A stretch of DNA of 64,000 nucleotides, taken from contig JACONC010000001.1 of the NCBI GenBank assembly GCA_014323925.1, positions 20,007 through 84,006 of the forward strand, given 5' to 3'. The notes under the pieces were generated by a model. That model did no database searches, had not been told where the DNA came from, and saw nothing but the letters and a program-made list of their open reading frames with translations. Source of the stretch: Chromatiales bacterium (GTDB lineage: Bacteria > Pseudomonadota > Gammaproteobacteria > Poriferisulfidales > Oxydemutatoraceae). This document shows, one piece after another, positions 1 to 8,725 of the stretch. Made by a program: the position numbers and the translations under genes. Every line of letters begins with the position of its first letter. The first letter of the stretch is position 1.

Positions 1-185
1 AGTGGGATATCAATATGTCTTACCTTGACTCGCATATACAAAAGATTAGCGGTATGAATAAAACTCAGATGCTAGAGTTGAACCAGTGTGTTGAAGATGG
101 TAACACGGCGTTGCGCGAAGTCTCGACGACATTTGCTAAGAACACGGAGGTTCTTCAATCGATTATCCAGACTATCAATAGATAA
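1..185 (+). CDS. Small helical T3SS protein, possibly needle/filament type (may be partial)
   Basis: The frame is open from the window edge to TAA at 183-185. An ATG at 15 would give a 56-residue product, but the frame continues upstream, so this may be only the C-terminal end of a larger protein. The product is polar and probably helical, and ends with an alternating hydrophobic stretch (LQSIIQTINR). The part MLELNQCVEDGN... is reminiscent of the C-terminal half of EscF-type needle subunits, which are short helical hairpins polymerising through their C termini. It lies 24 bases upstream of a SycD-type chaperone gene, so membership of the T3SS operon is likely. An EspA/SseB-like filament or another small T3SS protein is also possible. 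Needle identity is a weak inference from a short match. Confidence 0.4.
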   Translation, partial: WDINMSYLDSHIQKISGMNKTQMLELNQCVEDGNTALREVSTTFAKNTEVLQSIIQTINR

Positions 186-209
186 GTGTTATAGATTAGA
201 AAGGTTATT

Positions 210-689
210 ATGGATAATAGTTTGCAAGCAGTAGAGTCGATAACAAAGCTTATGGCTGATTATGCAAACGAGGTTTTGCAAGGCAAAGAGACCGTTTATC
301 AGGCAAGGGGAATAGAAAGACAAGCAATGGATAGCTTGTACGGTGTTGCTCGCAGTTTTTATCAAAATGGTAAATATGAAGATGCGGTAAGAATTTTCCG
401 CCAGTTGTGTTTCTACGACCACAATAACGCGCATTATTGGATTGGTTTGGGATACGGATTGAAGATGCTAAAAGAATATAAAGAGGCGATGACCGTATTG
501 AGCTTTGTGCTATCGTATTTAGACAGTGGCGATAAAACTGCGGAAGTTTATCTGCAACTAGCCGAATGTTGCGGTTTATTGGGTAGAGATGAAGAAGCTA
601 AGGAATATGTTATGGAGGCAATAAAAGGGGGCAACCAGTCAATAAAAGATAAAGCAAGTGTACTGCGCAATGCGCTGGATGCCCGTTAG
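210..689 (+). CDS. T3SS translocator chaperone, SycD/LcrH/SicA family
   Basis: The 159-residue product matches class II T3SS chaperones in size and layout: a short helical N terminus, then about three tetratricopeptide repeats (roughly residues 40-145). Repeat-type residues are visible in LYGVARSFYQNGKYEDAVRIF, YWIGLGYGLKMLKEYKEAM and VYLQLAECCGLLGRDEEA. In this family the concave TPR surface holds the hydrophobic translocator in the cytoplasm before export and binds a PxLxxP motif. Exactly such a motif occurs in the next gene's product (PNLDLP, residues 58-63), so that protein is the probable client. The start has a purine-rich site (AGAAAGG) just upstream. The gene is followed after 23 bases by the translocator gene. 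Confidence 0.88.
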   Translation: MDNSLQAVESITKLMADYANEVLQGKETVYQARGIERQAMDSLYGVARSFYQNGKYEDAVRIFRQLCFYDHNNAHYWIGLGYGLKMLKEYKEAMTVLSFVLSYLDSGDKTAEVYLQLAECCGLLGRDEEAKEYVMEAIKGGNQSIKDKASVLRNALDAR

Positions 690-712
690 TAAATTTTTAA
701 GGGAGGTGCAAA

Positions 713-2041
713 ATGGCAAACGACGATGTAAATATAAATAGACCTGCGACCTCATCACTGCAGAATGCGCCGCCAGTGAGTGATGGACAGATACCACCAT
801 CCTCGTCGACCTCAAGTCCGCGAGTCGATGCTGGCAATGTTCAGGCAAGCGGAAGAAGTGGACAGGGTGTGTTCAGCAGCGGACCTAATCTTGATTTACC
901 TAAAGTCATGTCGACATCGGCAATGGCTACAATGCTGATGGCACTAGAGCAAAAAATAAGTACGGCTCGTGTCAAAAATGCTAAAGATAAAATAAAAGAA
1001 GAGACTCAAAATCAACAAGATGCCGATAAAAAGAGGATAGGCGATATCAAAAAAATGATGAAAGCGAAGGAAAAAGCTCATCACCATGGCCTACTTGGGA
1101 AAATATTTGGCTGGGTAGGTGTTGCGCTTACCTATGTTGCTGCGGCTGTGGTAACTGTGGTTACGGGTGGTGCGGCAGCGGCGCCGCTGTTCGCAGCTGC
1201 AGTGTTGATGACCGGCTTGATGATCGCACAACAAACTGGTGGCATACACAAGTTTGCTCAGGCGGTTGGTATGAACGACAAAGCAGAGATGGGCTTAATG
1301 ATTGGTTTAACCGCTGCAGTTTTGGTAGTGAGTATAGTACCAGTAGTGATGAGCGGTGGTGCGGCAGCTATGAGCCTTGGTAGTACGGTTATGAGTATGA
1401 TTTCGGAAGCGACTGCGACTGGCGCAGAGGTAGGTGCTGGTGCTGCTGAATTAGGTGCGGCTGGGGCAGAAGCTGGTAGTACTGCTGCAGAGATTAGCGC
1501 AGATGCAACCGAAGCTGCCGCAGAGGGCGCTGAGGTAAGTACTACATCGGAAGAAGCAAGCACAGCGGCGGTTGATGCGAGTTCGGAAATGGCTGATGCC
1601 GGGGCAGAGGCTGGCGACAGCACTACCGAAGTAAGCGAGACTAGTGAACAAGCTAGTCAGACAGCCTCTAAAGCAGATGATGCCGATAGTACTTTAGATG
1701 AAGAAGAAGGGAGCGATGTTGTCGAAAAATCTGCCAGTAAAACTCAAAAGGTAGCAGCGCGAGTTGGCAATGTAGTTAATCTTGCATCTGGTGGAGCCCA
1801 AGTCGGTAGTGGCGCAACTGGTATTCAACTGGCAGAAGACCAACACGATGTAGCTATGGCAGAAGCGGATGCAACTGATCAGCAAGCAGTCATTGCAAAT
1901 GTACAAGCACTGCAAGCTGCGACCATCAGGAAATTGAGGAAGATACTTGAAGAGATGCAGGCTAATACTAAAACCATCTTCTCTATTGTGTCTTCATCCA
2001 ATTTAATGCAGGAAGAGATCAGCAAAGGTTCCTCAGTGTGA
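713..2041 (+). CDS. sctE: T3SS translocon pore protein SctE (YopB/EspD/SseC family)
   Basis: The 442-residue product has the class I translocator layout: a disordered Ser/Pro-rich N terminus, a PxLxxP chaperone-binding motif (PNLDLP, residues 58-63), a charged probable coiled coil (about 75-125), two hydrophobic segments (about 130-173 and 193-230), and a helical C terminus. Such proteins insert into the host membrane and form the translocation pore with a second translocator. Between the second hydrophobic segment and the C terminus lies an unusual Ala/Glu/Ser/Thr-rich stretch (about 235-335). A strong site (GGGAGGTG) precedes the ATG by five bases. SycD-type chaperone genes flank it on both sides. 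The family call rests on architecture, the binding motif and context rather than on a long recognisable domain. Confidence 0.85.
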   Translation: MANDDVNINRPATSSLQNAPPVSDGQIPPSSSTSSPRVDAGNVQASGRSGQGVFSSGPNLDLPKVMSTSAMATMLMALEQKISTARVKNAKDKIKEETQNQQDADKKRIGDIKKMMKAKEKAHHHGLLGKIFGWVGVALTYVAAAVVTVVTGGAAAAPLFAAAVLMTGLMIAQQTGGIHKFAQAVGMNDKAEMGLMIGLTAAVLVVSIVPVVMSGGAAAMSLGSTVMSMISEATATGAEVGAGAAELGAAGAEAGSTAAEISADATEAAAEGAEVSTTSEEASTAAVDASSEMADAGAEAGDSTTEVSETSEQASQTASKADDADSTLDEEEGSDVVEKSASKTQKVAARVGNVVNLASGGAQVGSGATGIQLAEDQHDVAMAEADATDQQAVIANVQALQAATIRKLRKILEEMQANTKTIFSIVSSSNLMQEEISKGSSV

Positions 2042-2068
2042 TAGCGCCAATAACAGGAAGGTTAGGAA

Positions 2069-2587
2069 ATGGATAATTTAGCTTCACGACTTGCAGAAAT
2101 ATCAGCCTTGCCCGATAACAGCGAAGTTAAATGGCAAAACATAGAGGATATAGCTACTAATTTATTCGAAGAAGGTGCGTCTTTAGGTTCTATTAAAGGC
2201 TTTACGAATGATGAGATAGAAGCGGCTTATCATATGGCCTATGGCCTTTATCAGCAAGGCCGTTATGACGAATCGGAAAAAATATTTCAATATTTTTCGA
2301 TATACGAATATACCGATAGGCGGTTCTGGATGGGTTGGGCTGCGTGCTTACAGAAACTCAAAAAATATGATTTCGCAATCAAGGCATATAGTGTTGCAAC
2401 TATGATAGATGTAGGAAATCCGGATGCGCCTTTTCATGCTGCCGAATGCTACATCGCAATGCAAGATTGGGATAAAGCAAAGCAATCTTTAGAAACAGTG
2501 CTGATTATTGCCGAAAATGAGAGTGCGCATGTTGCTTATGCCGAACGTGCGAACAATCTTATGGAACTAGTTGTTAATAATAAATAG
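2069..2587 (+). CDS. Second T3SS translocator chaperone, SycD/LcrH family
   Basis: This 172-residue protein again has the SycD layout, with TPR-like segments YHMAYGLYQQGRYDESEKIF, FWMGWAACLQKLKKYDFAI and PFHAAECYIAMQDWDKAK between residues 50 and 150. It is related to the product at 210-689 in pattern but clearly divergent, so it is probably a paralogue with a different client. In T3SS loci with two such chaperones, each usually serves one class of translocator or effector. No second translocator (SctB) gene is visible, so its client may be encoded outside the window or be the 709-residue protein downstream. The gene lies 27 bases after sctE and 15 bases before a CesT-type chaperone gene. Confidence 0.82.
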   Translation: MDNLASRLAEISALPDNSEVKWQNIEDIATNLFEEGASLGSIKGFTNDEIEAAYHMAYGLYQQGRYDESEKIFQYFSIYEYTDRRFWMGWAACLQKLKKYDFAIKAYSVATMIDVGNPDAPFHAAECYIAMQDWDKAKQSLETVLIIAENESAHVAYAERANNLMELVVNNK

Positions 2588-2602
2588 GAAAGAGGATTAA
2601 AA

Positions 2603-3064
2603 ATGTCAAATAAAGAAAATTTTCAGAGTATATTGAAAAGTTTTGGTGCCGCGATTAATTTGCCAGATTTAAGTTTGGATGAAGACCAGCGTTGTAATCT
2701 GTTTTTTGACGAAGTACCAGTGAGTATAGAGTTAAGCCCGAATGAACAGTACATTTATATGTATTCTTATTTAGGCGATGCGCCAATGGCGAGTTCTGCA
2801 GGTATAGCAGCTAAGTTGCTGGAAGCTAATTACACATACAACGAGACTGAGCGATGTACACTGGGTATTCAAAGTGTTTCGCGCAAAGTTGCACTGATAT
2901 GTAATGAAAGGATCAAAGGTATGGAGTTGTCTGATTTTGAGCAATCTTTGGAGAATTTCATTAATGTAGCCGAGTATTGGATGAGAAATATGACTGCCGA
3001 ACCTTCTACTAAAGGCGATGACACTAGCGAATCAGATGTAGATCCGAGCGCAGTTAAGGTTTAA
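2603..3064 (+). CDS. T3SS class I chaperone, Tir chaperone (CesT) family
   Basis: The 153-residue product follows the CesT-fold pattern: an N-terminal helix (FQSILKSFGAAINLP), acidic turn, beta strands with VSIELSPNEQYIYMYSYLG, a central AAKLLEANYTYNETE helix-turn, LGIQSVSRKVALIC, and a C-terminal amphipathic helix with FEQSLENFINVAEYWM. An acidic tail of about 25 residues ends the protein. Class I chaperones are small, acidic homodimers that bind the N-terminal region of effectors or other substrates and present them to the export ATPase. It lies between a SycD-type chaperone gene and a small SsaE-like gene, upstream of a large protein of unknown function, which is the most obvious client candidate. 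Low sequence identity is normal in this family. Confidence 0.75.
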   Translation: MSNKENFQSILKSFGAAINLPDLSLDEDQRCNLFFDEVPVSIELSPNEQYIYMYSYLGDAPMASSAGIAAKLLEANYTYNETERCTLGIQSVSRKVALICNERIKGMELSDFEQSLENFINVAEYWMRNMTAEPSTKGDDTSESDVDPSAVKV

Positions 3065-3080
3065 TCTATAAGGACAAGTT

Positions 3081-3320
3081 ATGAGCGAAGAGAAATTATC
3101 GTTCTCCCTTGAAGAAAAACTTAGAGAGGATGATACTGGAGAGTTGAAGCGTGAAATAGAGCGTCAGTTAAACGATCAGATTACCGAAATAGATGGATGT
3201 ATCAAAGACGGCGTCTCTCCGGATCAGTACACTGAGTTAAATCAAGTTAGAATAGGTTTGCAAAGTGCATTGACAGTACTTGAGAAAGTCTGGCAACAAT
3301 TTCATAAAGATACATCTTGA
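3081..3320 (+). CDS. Small T3SS protein, SsaE/YscE-like (needle co-chaperone candidate)
   Basis: The product is 79 residues, highly charged and predicted helical. Its second half (VSPDQYTELNQVRIGLQSAL... ending WQQFH) has the spacing I recall for SsaE/EscE/YscE proteins, which have a DPQQY-like turn followed by a long helix. In characterised systems this family pairs with a TPR partner (YscG/EscG) to keep the needle subunit monomeric, or assists translocator export. An AAGGA site lies seven bases before the ATG. The assignment rests on size, helical hairpin pattern and context and is tentative. Confidence 0.5.
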   Translation: MSEEKLSFSLEEKLREDDTGELKREIERQLNDQITEIDGCIKDGVSPDQYTELNQVRIGLQSALTVLEKVWQQFHKDTS

Positions 3321-3346
3321 AAAAGTTAGATTTGGCTATGTGAGCA

Positions 3347-5476
3347 ATGCCCGTTAGCGCTGACAATTTTAGAGATATTTCTAATGCCGCCGGTCGGGTG
3401 GCGAGTGCCGGGAAAACCGTACATCTGTCTAAATCAGGGGATGCGCTGGTGATGCGGGGTAGTAGCCGCTTTGGCAGGATAGTGTCTTGGTTCCGCGGTT
3501 ATAGATCAGCACAGCACAGTGAGGTTAGAAAAAGTTTTCTTGATGCATTGACCTCTGTGTATGGTAAAAATGTTGCTGGGATGACAGCGGCTCAAGTAGG
3601 ATTAAGCAGTGCTGAGAATATGAAAAAAGCACTGACTTCTCGCGACATCTATCTAGCCTTTCAGATGGCCGATCAGCATAAAAGCAACATAGAAGAGAAT
3701 AATGATCAAATGGCTACTCGCTATTCTAACACCTCTGATACTTCGCCTAATTCAGTGAAATCCAAAGTATCTGAGATACTATCTAAGGGTGATTCGCAGG
3801 ATATGCAAAAGGTTCGCGAGCTTATAGATGTCAATAATCTCGGCGACACGATACGAAAAAGTATACAAAGACGAGGCAAGAACGCAAAGCATTGGGTAAC
3901 TAAAACTGAGGCGGAAAGTATTGCGAATAGTGATATCAGCAACGCAGTAGCTGAAGAGTACAAAAAAATGCTCGTTGATAAATACACCATTCCTGGGGAT
4001 GCTGTTAAGAAGGATAACGAGGGCTTCCAGCTATTATCTAAATCATACCAACGCCTAGGGATGACTGTGGATGCCGAGAAACTGGGGACTGATACCACCG
4101 AATATATTAATGACCAAATATACGAAGCCATTGCCAATGAAGTGCATCGTGGGACAACTTACGAACCTCCGGCAGTGCCTAGTAAAGAGCGGATTGTTGG
4201 ATTAATTGAGGAACGGCTTGATAAATTTACCGAACAGCGAGCACAAGCAAAGCAAGCAGTTGACGAGCTGGATATTGGTGATAAAAGAGTAAAGGAAGAG
4301 CTTAGTTCTTTTGTTAGCCACACGAACATGACTATCGCTGATGTTAAGAATGCTTGGAGTGCAGGTATAGCCGCCAGCCCGCATCTAAAAGTTATTGCTG
4401 ATGCTGATGCGGTGTCCGAAAAAGAACTAGCACAAGCAGTGAAAGGATATATGGATGCTGTTTTTGCTATCGGAGATCCAACTAGAGAAGAAGACCACAG
4501 TATTAAATCGACAAAAGCAAGGAGCTATGTGATGATGTTAGCACAAGGATCGTGGGACACAGCGCTAAAACTGCATTCTCAGATCACCAAACCAGGACCT
4601 TTCAGAGATTATAGGAGGGCAATGAATTATTATCGCATCGCGTTCCCTGCTTCTGAAAGTTGCCAAAAGCAAGAAGCTCTTTATTTTCCCTCGTTGCGGA
4701 AAGCTCATGAGCTTGCTGCTTGGATGGAAGGATTGGGGATGACTTTAGCTGAACGATTTGAGGGGCCGGAAGCACAAGAACGAATTTTAGATGACGAGGA
4801 ATTTCCGCAATCACCCGACATGGATGATAGAACACTTACCTTGATGCGTAATACTGGTATCAAAATACCAACTCCGGATCGTTGGAATTGCGAAGGTGAG
4901 GGAACTTATTGTGATGAGGCGGTTGGATATATAGAGAAAAAACTAGCTGCCGGTAATTTAGGTAAGGTGAAAGACGATATCTGCGAGCAATTTCTACTGG
5001 ATATGGGCGTGCGTTCTGATATTTATTTTAATGGTGTACAAGCCTCAGCTAATGATGTGGTGGATAAGTTGAAAGATTTTTGTACTAATGAAAACGGACA
5101 ATTAGATAGAAACATGATGTTTGGTCTTTCGCAAATACATCAAGCCACATTAGCTCCTCAAATGGATTTATGCTTTAATGAACAAATCGGCCCGGTGCCT
5201 GGTGTACCGGTCGGCACAGACAAAACTGCCTATCACTTTGATAAGAATGATGATGGTAGTGTCTCAGTGAGAGCGAGTACCGCAAAAAATAGGGTACCCA
5301 TAATGTCTTCTATAAGATCAGGAGATGTGCTATTAGATCCTACTAAAAGCAACTTTTCAATCGCATTGGATCTGCACTTGGATCCTAATATATTTACTGC
5401 CGAAAGAGATCATTATTTCCCTGCTAAGGTTGTCAATGCAACTTATCAATATAGTCTGTATACCAAGGATGATTGA
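3347..5476 (+). CDS. Large protein of unknown function in the T3SS locus, candidate secreted substrate
   Basis: I do not recognise a family for this 709-residue protein. It has no signal peptide and no membrane segment. The N terminus is polar with a basic, aromatic patch near residues 37-55 (RGSSRFGRIVSWFRGYRSA), followed by long charged helical stretches (about 130-400) and a less regular C-terminal half with a compact section around 440-520. Non-secretory N terminus, soluble character and position just behind a class I chaperone gene and a small SsaE-like gene suggest an effector or another T3SS-exported substrate. The reading frame ends in a TGA at 5474-5476. No good ribosome site precedes the ATG at 3347; the closest upstream in-frame ATG is followed directly by TGA, so the start is reasonably fixed. 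Confidence 0.7.
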   Translation: MPVSADNFRDISNAAGRVASAGKTVHLSKSGDALVMRGSSRFGRIVSWFRGYRSAQHSEVRKSFLDALTSVYGKNVAGMTAAQVGLSSAENMKKALTSRDIYLAFQMADQHKSNIEENNDQMATRYSNTSDTSPNSVKSKVSEILSKGDSQDMQKVRELIDVNNLGDTIRKSIQRRGKNAKHWVTKTEAESIANSDISNAVAEEYKKMLVDKYTIPGDAVKKDNEGFQLLSKSYQRLGMTVDAEKLGTDTTEYINDQIYEAIANEVHRGTTYEPPAVPSKERIVGLIEERLDKFTEQRAQAKQAVDELDIGDKRVKEELSSFVSHTNMTIADVKNAWSAGIAASPHLKVIADADAVSEKELAQAVKGYMDAVFAIGDPTREEDHSIKSTKARSYVMMLAQGSWDTALKLHSQITKPGPFRDYRRAMNYYRIAFPASESCQKQEALYFPSLRKAHELAAWMEGLGMTLAERFEGPEAQERILDDEEFPQSPDMDDRTLTLMRNTGIKIPTPDRWNCEGEGTYCDEAVGYIEKKLAAGNLGKVKDDICEQFLLDMGVRSDIYFNGVQASANDVVDKLKDFCTNENGQLDRNMMFGLSQIHQATLAPQMDLCFNEQIGPVPGVPVGTDKTAYHFDKNDDGSVSVRASTAKNRVPIMSSIRSGDVLLDPTKSNFSIALDLHLDPNIFTAERDHYFPAKVVNATYQYSLYTKDD

Positions 5477-5496
5477 GGAACGGAAATCGATTTACG

Positions 5497-7242
5497 ATGA
5501 AAGTGTTTATTTTTGCGCTTTTGCTTATCAACATAAGCATTGCGCAAGCTCAGCCCTCGCAATCTGCTCAACCTGCCTGGATTCACTCTGATTACGGATA
5601 TTATTCGCAAAACAAGCCTTTAGCCGAAGTTATCGCTGACTTCGCTGCGGAATTGAAGTTGCCAGTGGTGATTAGTCCGGAAATTGTCGGCGCAGTCAGC
5701 GGCAGTTTCCCTACTATGAAAGCGGTAGATTTTTTGTCTCTGCTTGCCCGAGTTTACCGTTTGATGTGGTTTTACGACGGTGCCGTTTTACATATTTATA
5801 GTACTAAAGAAATTAAAGAGACGATTATCCCGTTGTCTGCCAAGCGTGCCACTGAACTCGAACAAGCATTCAAGGAGATGAATGTCATAGGCACCCACTA
5901 TCAGTGGAAGCTTATTCCTAACAGAAATCGTATTGAGTTATCGGGCCCGCCCAAGTTTTTAGAATTAGCACAAGAGGTTATAGGTTCCGTCGAGCCATCC
6001 AGCAACATTGCTAAGTTGCCACCTCTGGGCGATGATCATGTAGTCAAGATATTCAATCTTAAGTATATTTATGCACTCGCCGACGGTGAGCAACAAACAA
6101 TAGATATAGCTCAACTGTTAGGACGAATCATGAATGTCGGCTATTATGTGACCGAAGGTAGTGGTCCTACAGGACAAATAATCAATCCTAGCGGAAAATT
6201 ATTAGGGAGTGGTGTCTCTCCCAGTTACGGTGCCGACGCGAATGCTACAGCGCAGTCTATGCCGGTAGCAACTGAGGAGAATTCCATGCCAGATAAAGAC
6301 ACAGGAGATGCTTATGTTATCGTTGATACTCGATTGAATATGGTGATAGTGCGAGATAAAGCTGAACGCATGCCGTTATACGAGGCAATCATAGAACAGC
6401 TAGATAAACCGCTCGACCAAATAGAGATAGAAGTATTGATACTGGATATTAACGATGATGCAACGAAAAATTTGGGTGTTGAATGGAATTATGAATCAGG
6501 TGATTTTGTTTATCAAGGATTGTCAGTTGCCGAAATGACTGCACAGCAGAGTCTCGATTTTAGAATTAGATTGGAAGCTTTGGAAACCGAAGGTCGTGCA
6601 CGGATATCGGCGCGTCCTTCGGTGTTAACTCTGGATAACCACGAGGCTGAATTTTCTAATCAAGAAACTTTTTATGTAAGGTTGGGTGCTGGTGACGAGA
6701 GTCAAGCCGTCGATTTAGTGCCTGTTACTTATGGGGCGACGCTTAAGGTCAAGCCACACATCATCTATAAGTCCGATGATCAACGCGAGATACTTTTGAC
6801 TTTGGATATAGCGGACGGCCGCCGCTCGGATAATACTCGAGAGGTCGACGGTGTGCCGTCAGTCACCAATAGTACGATTAAAACACAGGCGATGGTCGGT
6901 AACGGTAAAAGCCTACTTATCGGTGGCTATAAGGTTGAGCAAGAATCGGTCGGTGTTGAAAGAATACCATTTCTGGGTTATTTACCAGTAGTAGGTTTGT
7001 TTTTCAGAACAGAAAGAACGACAGACTTGGATAACCGCCGTTATTTTCTGATTAGTCCTAGGTTAGTTAGATCAGAAGTTGTATTTGAGTCTAATGTAGA
7101 TGATGAGGAAATAATTCGGCGTGATAATCAAAATCATCAAAATAGATATCCGAGTCTTAAGAATTTAGAAGCATCGCGTGCAAACCTTCAACCTCTGCAG
7201 AGCTTCAATACGATTGAGCGTAGCCATGCAGGTCCGCCGTAG
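5497..7242 (+). CDS. sctC: T3SS outer membrane secretin SctC (YscC/EscC/SsaC)
   Basis: The 581-residue product is a secretin. A signal peptide (MKVFIFALLLINISIAQAQ) precedes an N0 domain (about residues 25-100, with PLAEVIADFAAELKLPVVIS and VDFLSLLARVYRLMWFYDG), then N1/N3-type modules with a low-complexity insert, and the C-terminal secretin domain with IEIEVLILDIND, ISARPSVLTLDN, TLKVKPHIIY and the diagnostic GKSLLIGGYKVEQ...IPFLGYLPVVGLFF. It forms the outer membrane ring of the injectisome. I chose ATG 5497 because it gives a normal signal peptide. A TTG at 5473, overlapping the previous stop, would add eight residues. The next gene encodes the inner ring protein SctD. No pilotin gene is visible. 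Confidence 0.95.
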   Translation: MKVFIFALLLINISIAQAQPSQSAQPAWIHSDYGYYSQNKPLAEVIADFAAELKLPVVISPEIVGAVSGSFPTMKAVDFLSLLARVYRLMWFYDGAVLHIYSTKEIKETIIPLSAKRATELEQAFKEMNVIGTHYQWKLIPNRNRIELSGPPKFLELAQEVIGSVEPSSNIAKLPPLGDDHVVKIFNLKYIYALADGEQQTIDIAQLLGRIMNVGYYVTEGSGPTGQIINPSGKLLGSGVSPSYGADANATAQSMPVATEENSMPDKDTGDAYVIVDTRLNMVIVRDKAERMPLYEAIIEQLDKPLDQIEIEVLILDINDDATKNLGVEWNYESGDFVYQGLSVAEMTAQQSLDFRIRLEALETEGRARISARPSVLTLDNHEAEFSNQETFYVRLGAGDESQAVDLVPVTYGATLKVKPHIIYKSDDQREILLTLDIADGRRSDNTREVDGVPSVTNSTIKTQAMVGNGKSLLIGGYKVEQESVGVERIPFLGYLPVVGLFFRTERTTDLDNRRYFLISPRLVRSEVVFESNVDDEEIIRRDNQNHQNRYPSLKNLEASRANLQPLQSFNTIERSHAGPP

Positions 7243-7270
7243 ATAGATTTTTATAACAGATAGTTGACGA

Positions 7271-8683
7271 ATGAATAGCAATAAAGCATGGTTGTTAAAA
7301 GTTTTAACCGGTCCCCATATAGGTTCCGAAGCGATGCTATCATCCGGCAGTTATGTTATAGGAAGCGATGATGACTGCGACATTATTCTGCACGATAGCA
7401 GTTTGTCTGGGCGTCATTTTCAATTGACTCTAGATACGGATAAGATAATTCTGAATATTCTTGCACAGGATCATCCTTGCTATATAGACGGTGAAGAAGT
7501 AGCTTCCGATGACTCAACAACTGTAATCGAACCCTATCAGGTAATTTCTAGTGGCACTTTTTTTTTCACACTAGGTTTTGTAGACAAAACCTGGCCACCT
7601 ATAGAATTGCTTGGTGCTGGGCAGAATTTTAAACAGGAGGCAGCACATACAACGAAAGCGGAAACAACTCAAGAGGTGATAGAAAATGCCGATGAAAAAT
7701 TGCCTCCGCTTCCATTAATGTTATGGCAGAAATTGTCGAGCAACTATAGTTCGGTAAACCGCATCCACTTATTGGTAGGTATCTCTCTCATTAGCATAGC
7801 GATTAGTATGTTGCTTATCGTTTTAACGACAAGCGATGTTCATCAAGGGAACCTAGAAACTGAGACTGTAGAAATTAATGAACTGATAGAAACTCATGGA
7901 TTAGATGCAACGGTCGAAACTATTTTCGTTGACGGTCAAAAAAATCTCTCTATACAGGGTTATGCCAAAACCGAAGACCAACGCCAAGCTTTTATGGAAG
8001 CACTGGGTAAAGCCGGGATCAGTGCGCGTACACAATTATACTCTGCCGATAAATTACATTCTGCGATATTGGTTATATTAGAACAAGTCTTAAATGCCGA
8101 AAGCGATGAGGTTAAAGTATCTGCGGTGCCTGGTTTCCCTGGTAAAGTTATATTGTCTGGTTATGTCGAGGATAGTAATGTGTGGCAAAACATTCTGGAT
8201 ACAATTAAAACCGATGTGCCGGGTCTACAGGACTACGACGATAGAGTATGGACTATGGATGATGCCGTACAGGCATTGGAACAAATGCTAGCAGACCAGA
8301 ATCTTTCCGAAAAAGTAGTCATCGATAGGTTAAAGCACACGATTTATCTGACTGTGCACACGCTAAGTGAAGCCGAGCAACAAAGACTAGAGATGATATC
8401 AGAGAACTATAAAGCAAAATATGACAATAAACCACAGCTTATGTATCAGGAGCAAGGCACCCCTCCGGTAAAGCAGTTTGAACTTGATGTAGTCATACAA
8501 TCGGTTAGCTTCGGTCAATTACCCTATTTACAAACTGATGATGGGAACCGTTATATTACTGGCGGGATTATCGGCGATGGTTATACTATAAAAGAAATTA
8601 ACCAAGATTTTATTCTGTTGTTGAAAGCAGGTGAATTAGGGCGCTACTACTTTTTGGAGAGACCACAGATTACCGCGCCATAG
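7271..8683 (+). CDS. sctD: T3SS inner membrane ring protein SctD (YscD/EscD/SsaD)
   Basis: The 470-residue product has the SctD architecture: a cytoplasmic forkhead-associated domain (about residues 1-110, with GSYVIGSDDDCDIIL and LSGRHFQL), a linker, one transmembrane helix at about 166-186 (HLLVGISLISIAISMLLIVL), and periplasmic ring-building modules with a final strand-rich section (FELDVVIQSVSFGQLPYLQ). SctD forms the outer of the two inner-membrane rings and contacts the secretin, whose gene lies 28 bases upstream. T3SS genes end here on this side: a palindromic terminator-like element follows, then genes on the opposite strand with housekeeping roles. SctJ, the export apparatus and the ATPase are not in the window. 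Confidence 0.9.
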   Translation: MNSNKAWLLKVLTGPHIGSEAMLSSGSYVIGSDDDCDIILHDSSLSGRHFQLTLDTDKIILNILAQDHPCYIDGEEVASDDSTTVIEPYQVISSGTFFFTLGFVDKTWPPIELLGAGQNFKQEAAHTTKAETTQEVIENADEKLPPLPLMLWQKLSSNYSSVNRIHLLVGISLISIAISMLLIVLTTSDVHQGNLETETVEINELIETHGLDATVETIFVDGQKNLSIQGYAKTEDQRQAFMEALGKAGISARTQLYSADKLHSAILVILEQVLNAESDEVKVSAVPGFPGKVILSGYVEDSNVWQNILDTIKTDVPGLQDYDDRVWTMDDAVQALEQMLADQNLSEKVVIDRLKHTIYLTVHTLSEAEQQRLEMISENYKAKYDNKPQLMYQEQGTPPVKQFELDVVIQSVSFGQLPYLQTDDGNRYITGGIIGDGYTIKEINQDFILLLKAGELGRYYFLERPQITAP

Positions 8684-8725
8684 GTCTAAACTGATAACCA
8701 ATAGGTTGTAATACAATACCTGCCG

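Noticed and set aside
1258..1623. Long minus-strand frame opposite the SctE low-complexity region
   Set aside because: It is an Ala/Ser-rich mirror of the repetitive coding strand, with no ribosome site or family resemblance.
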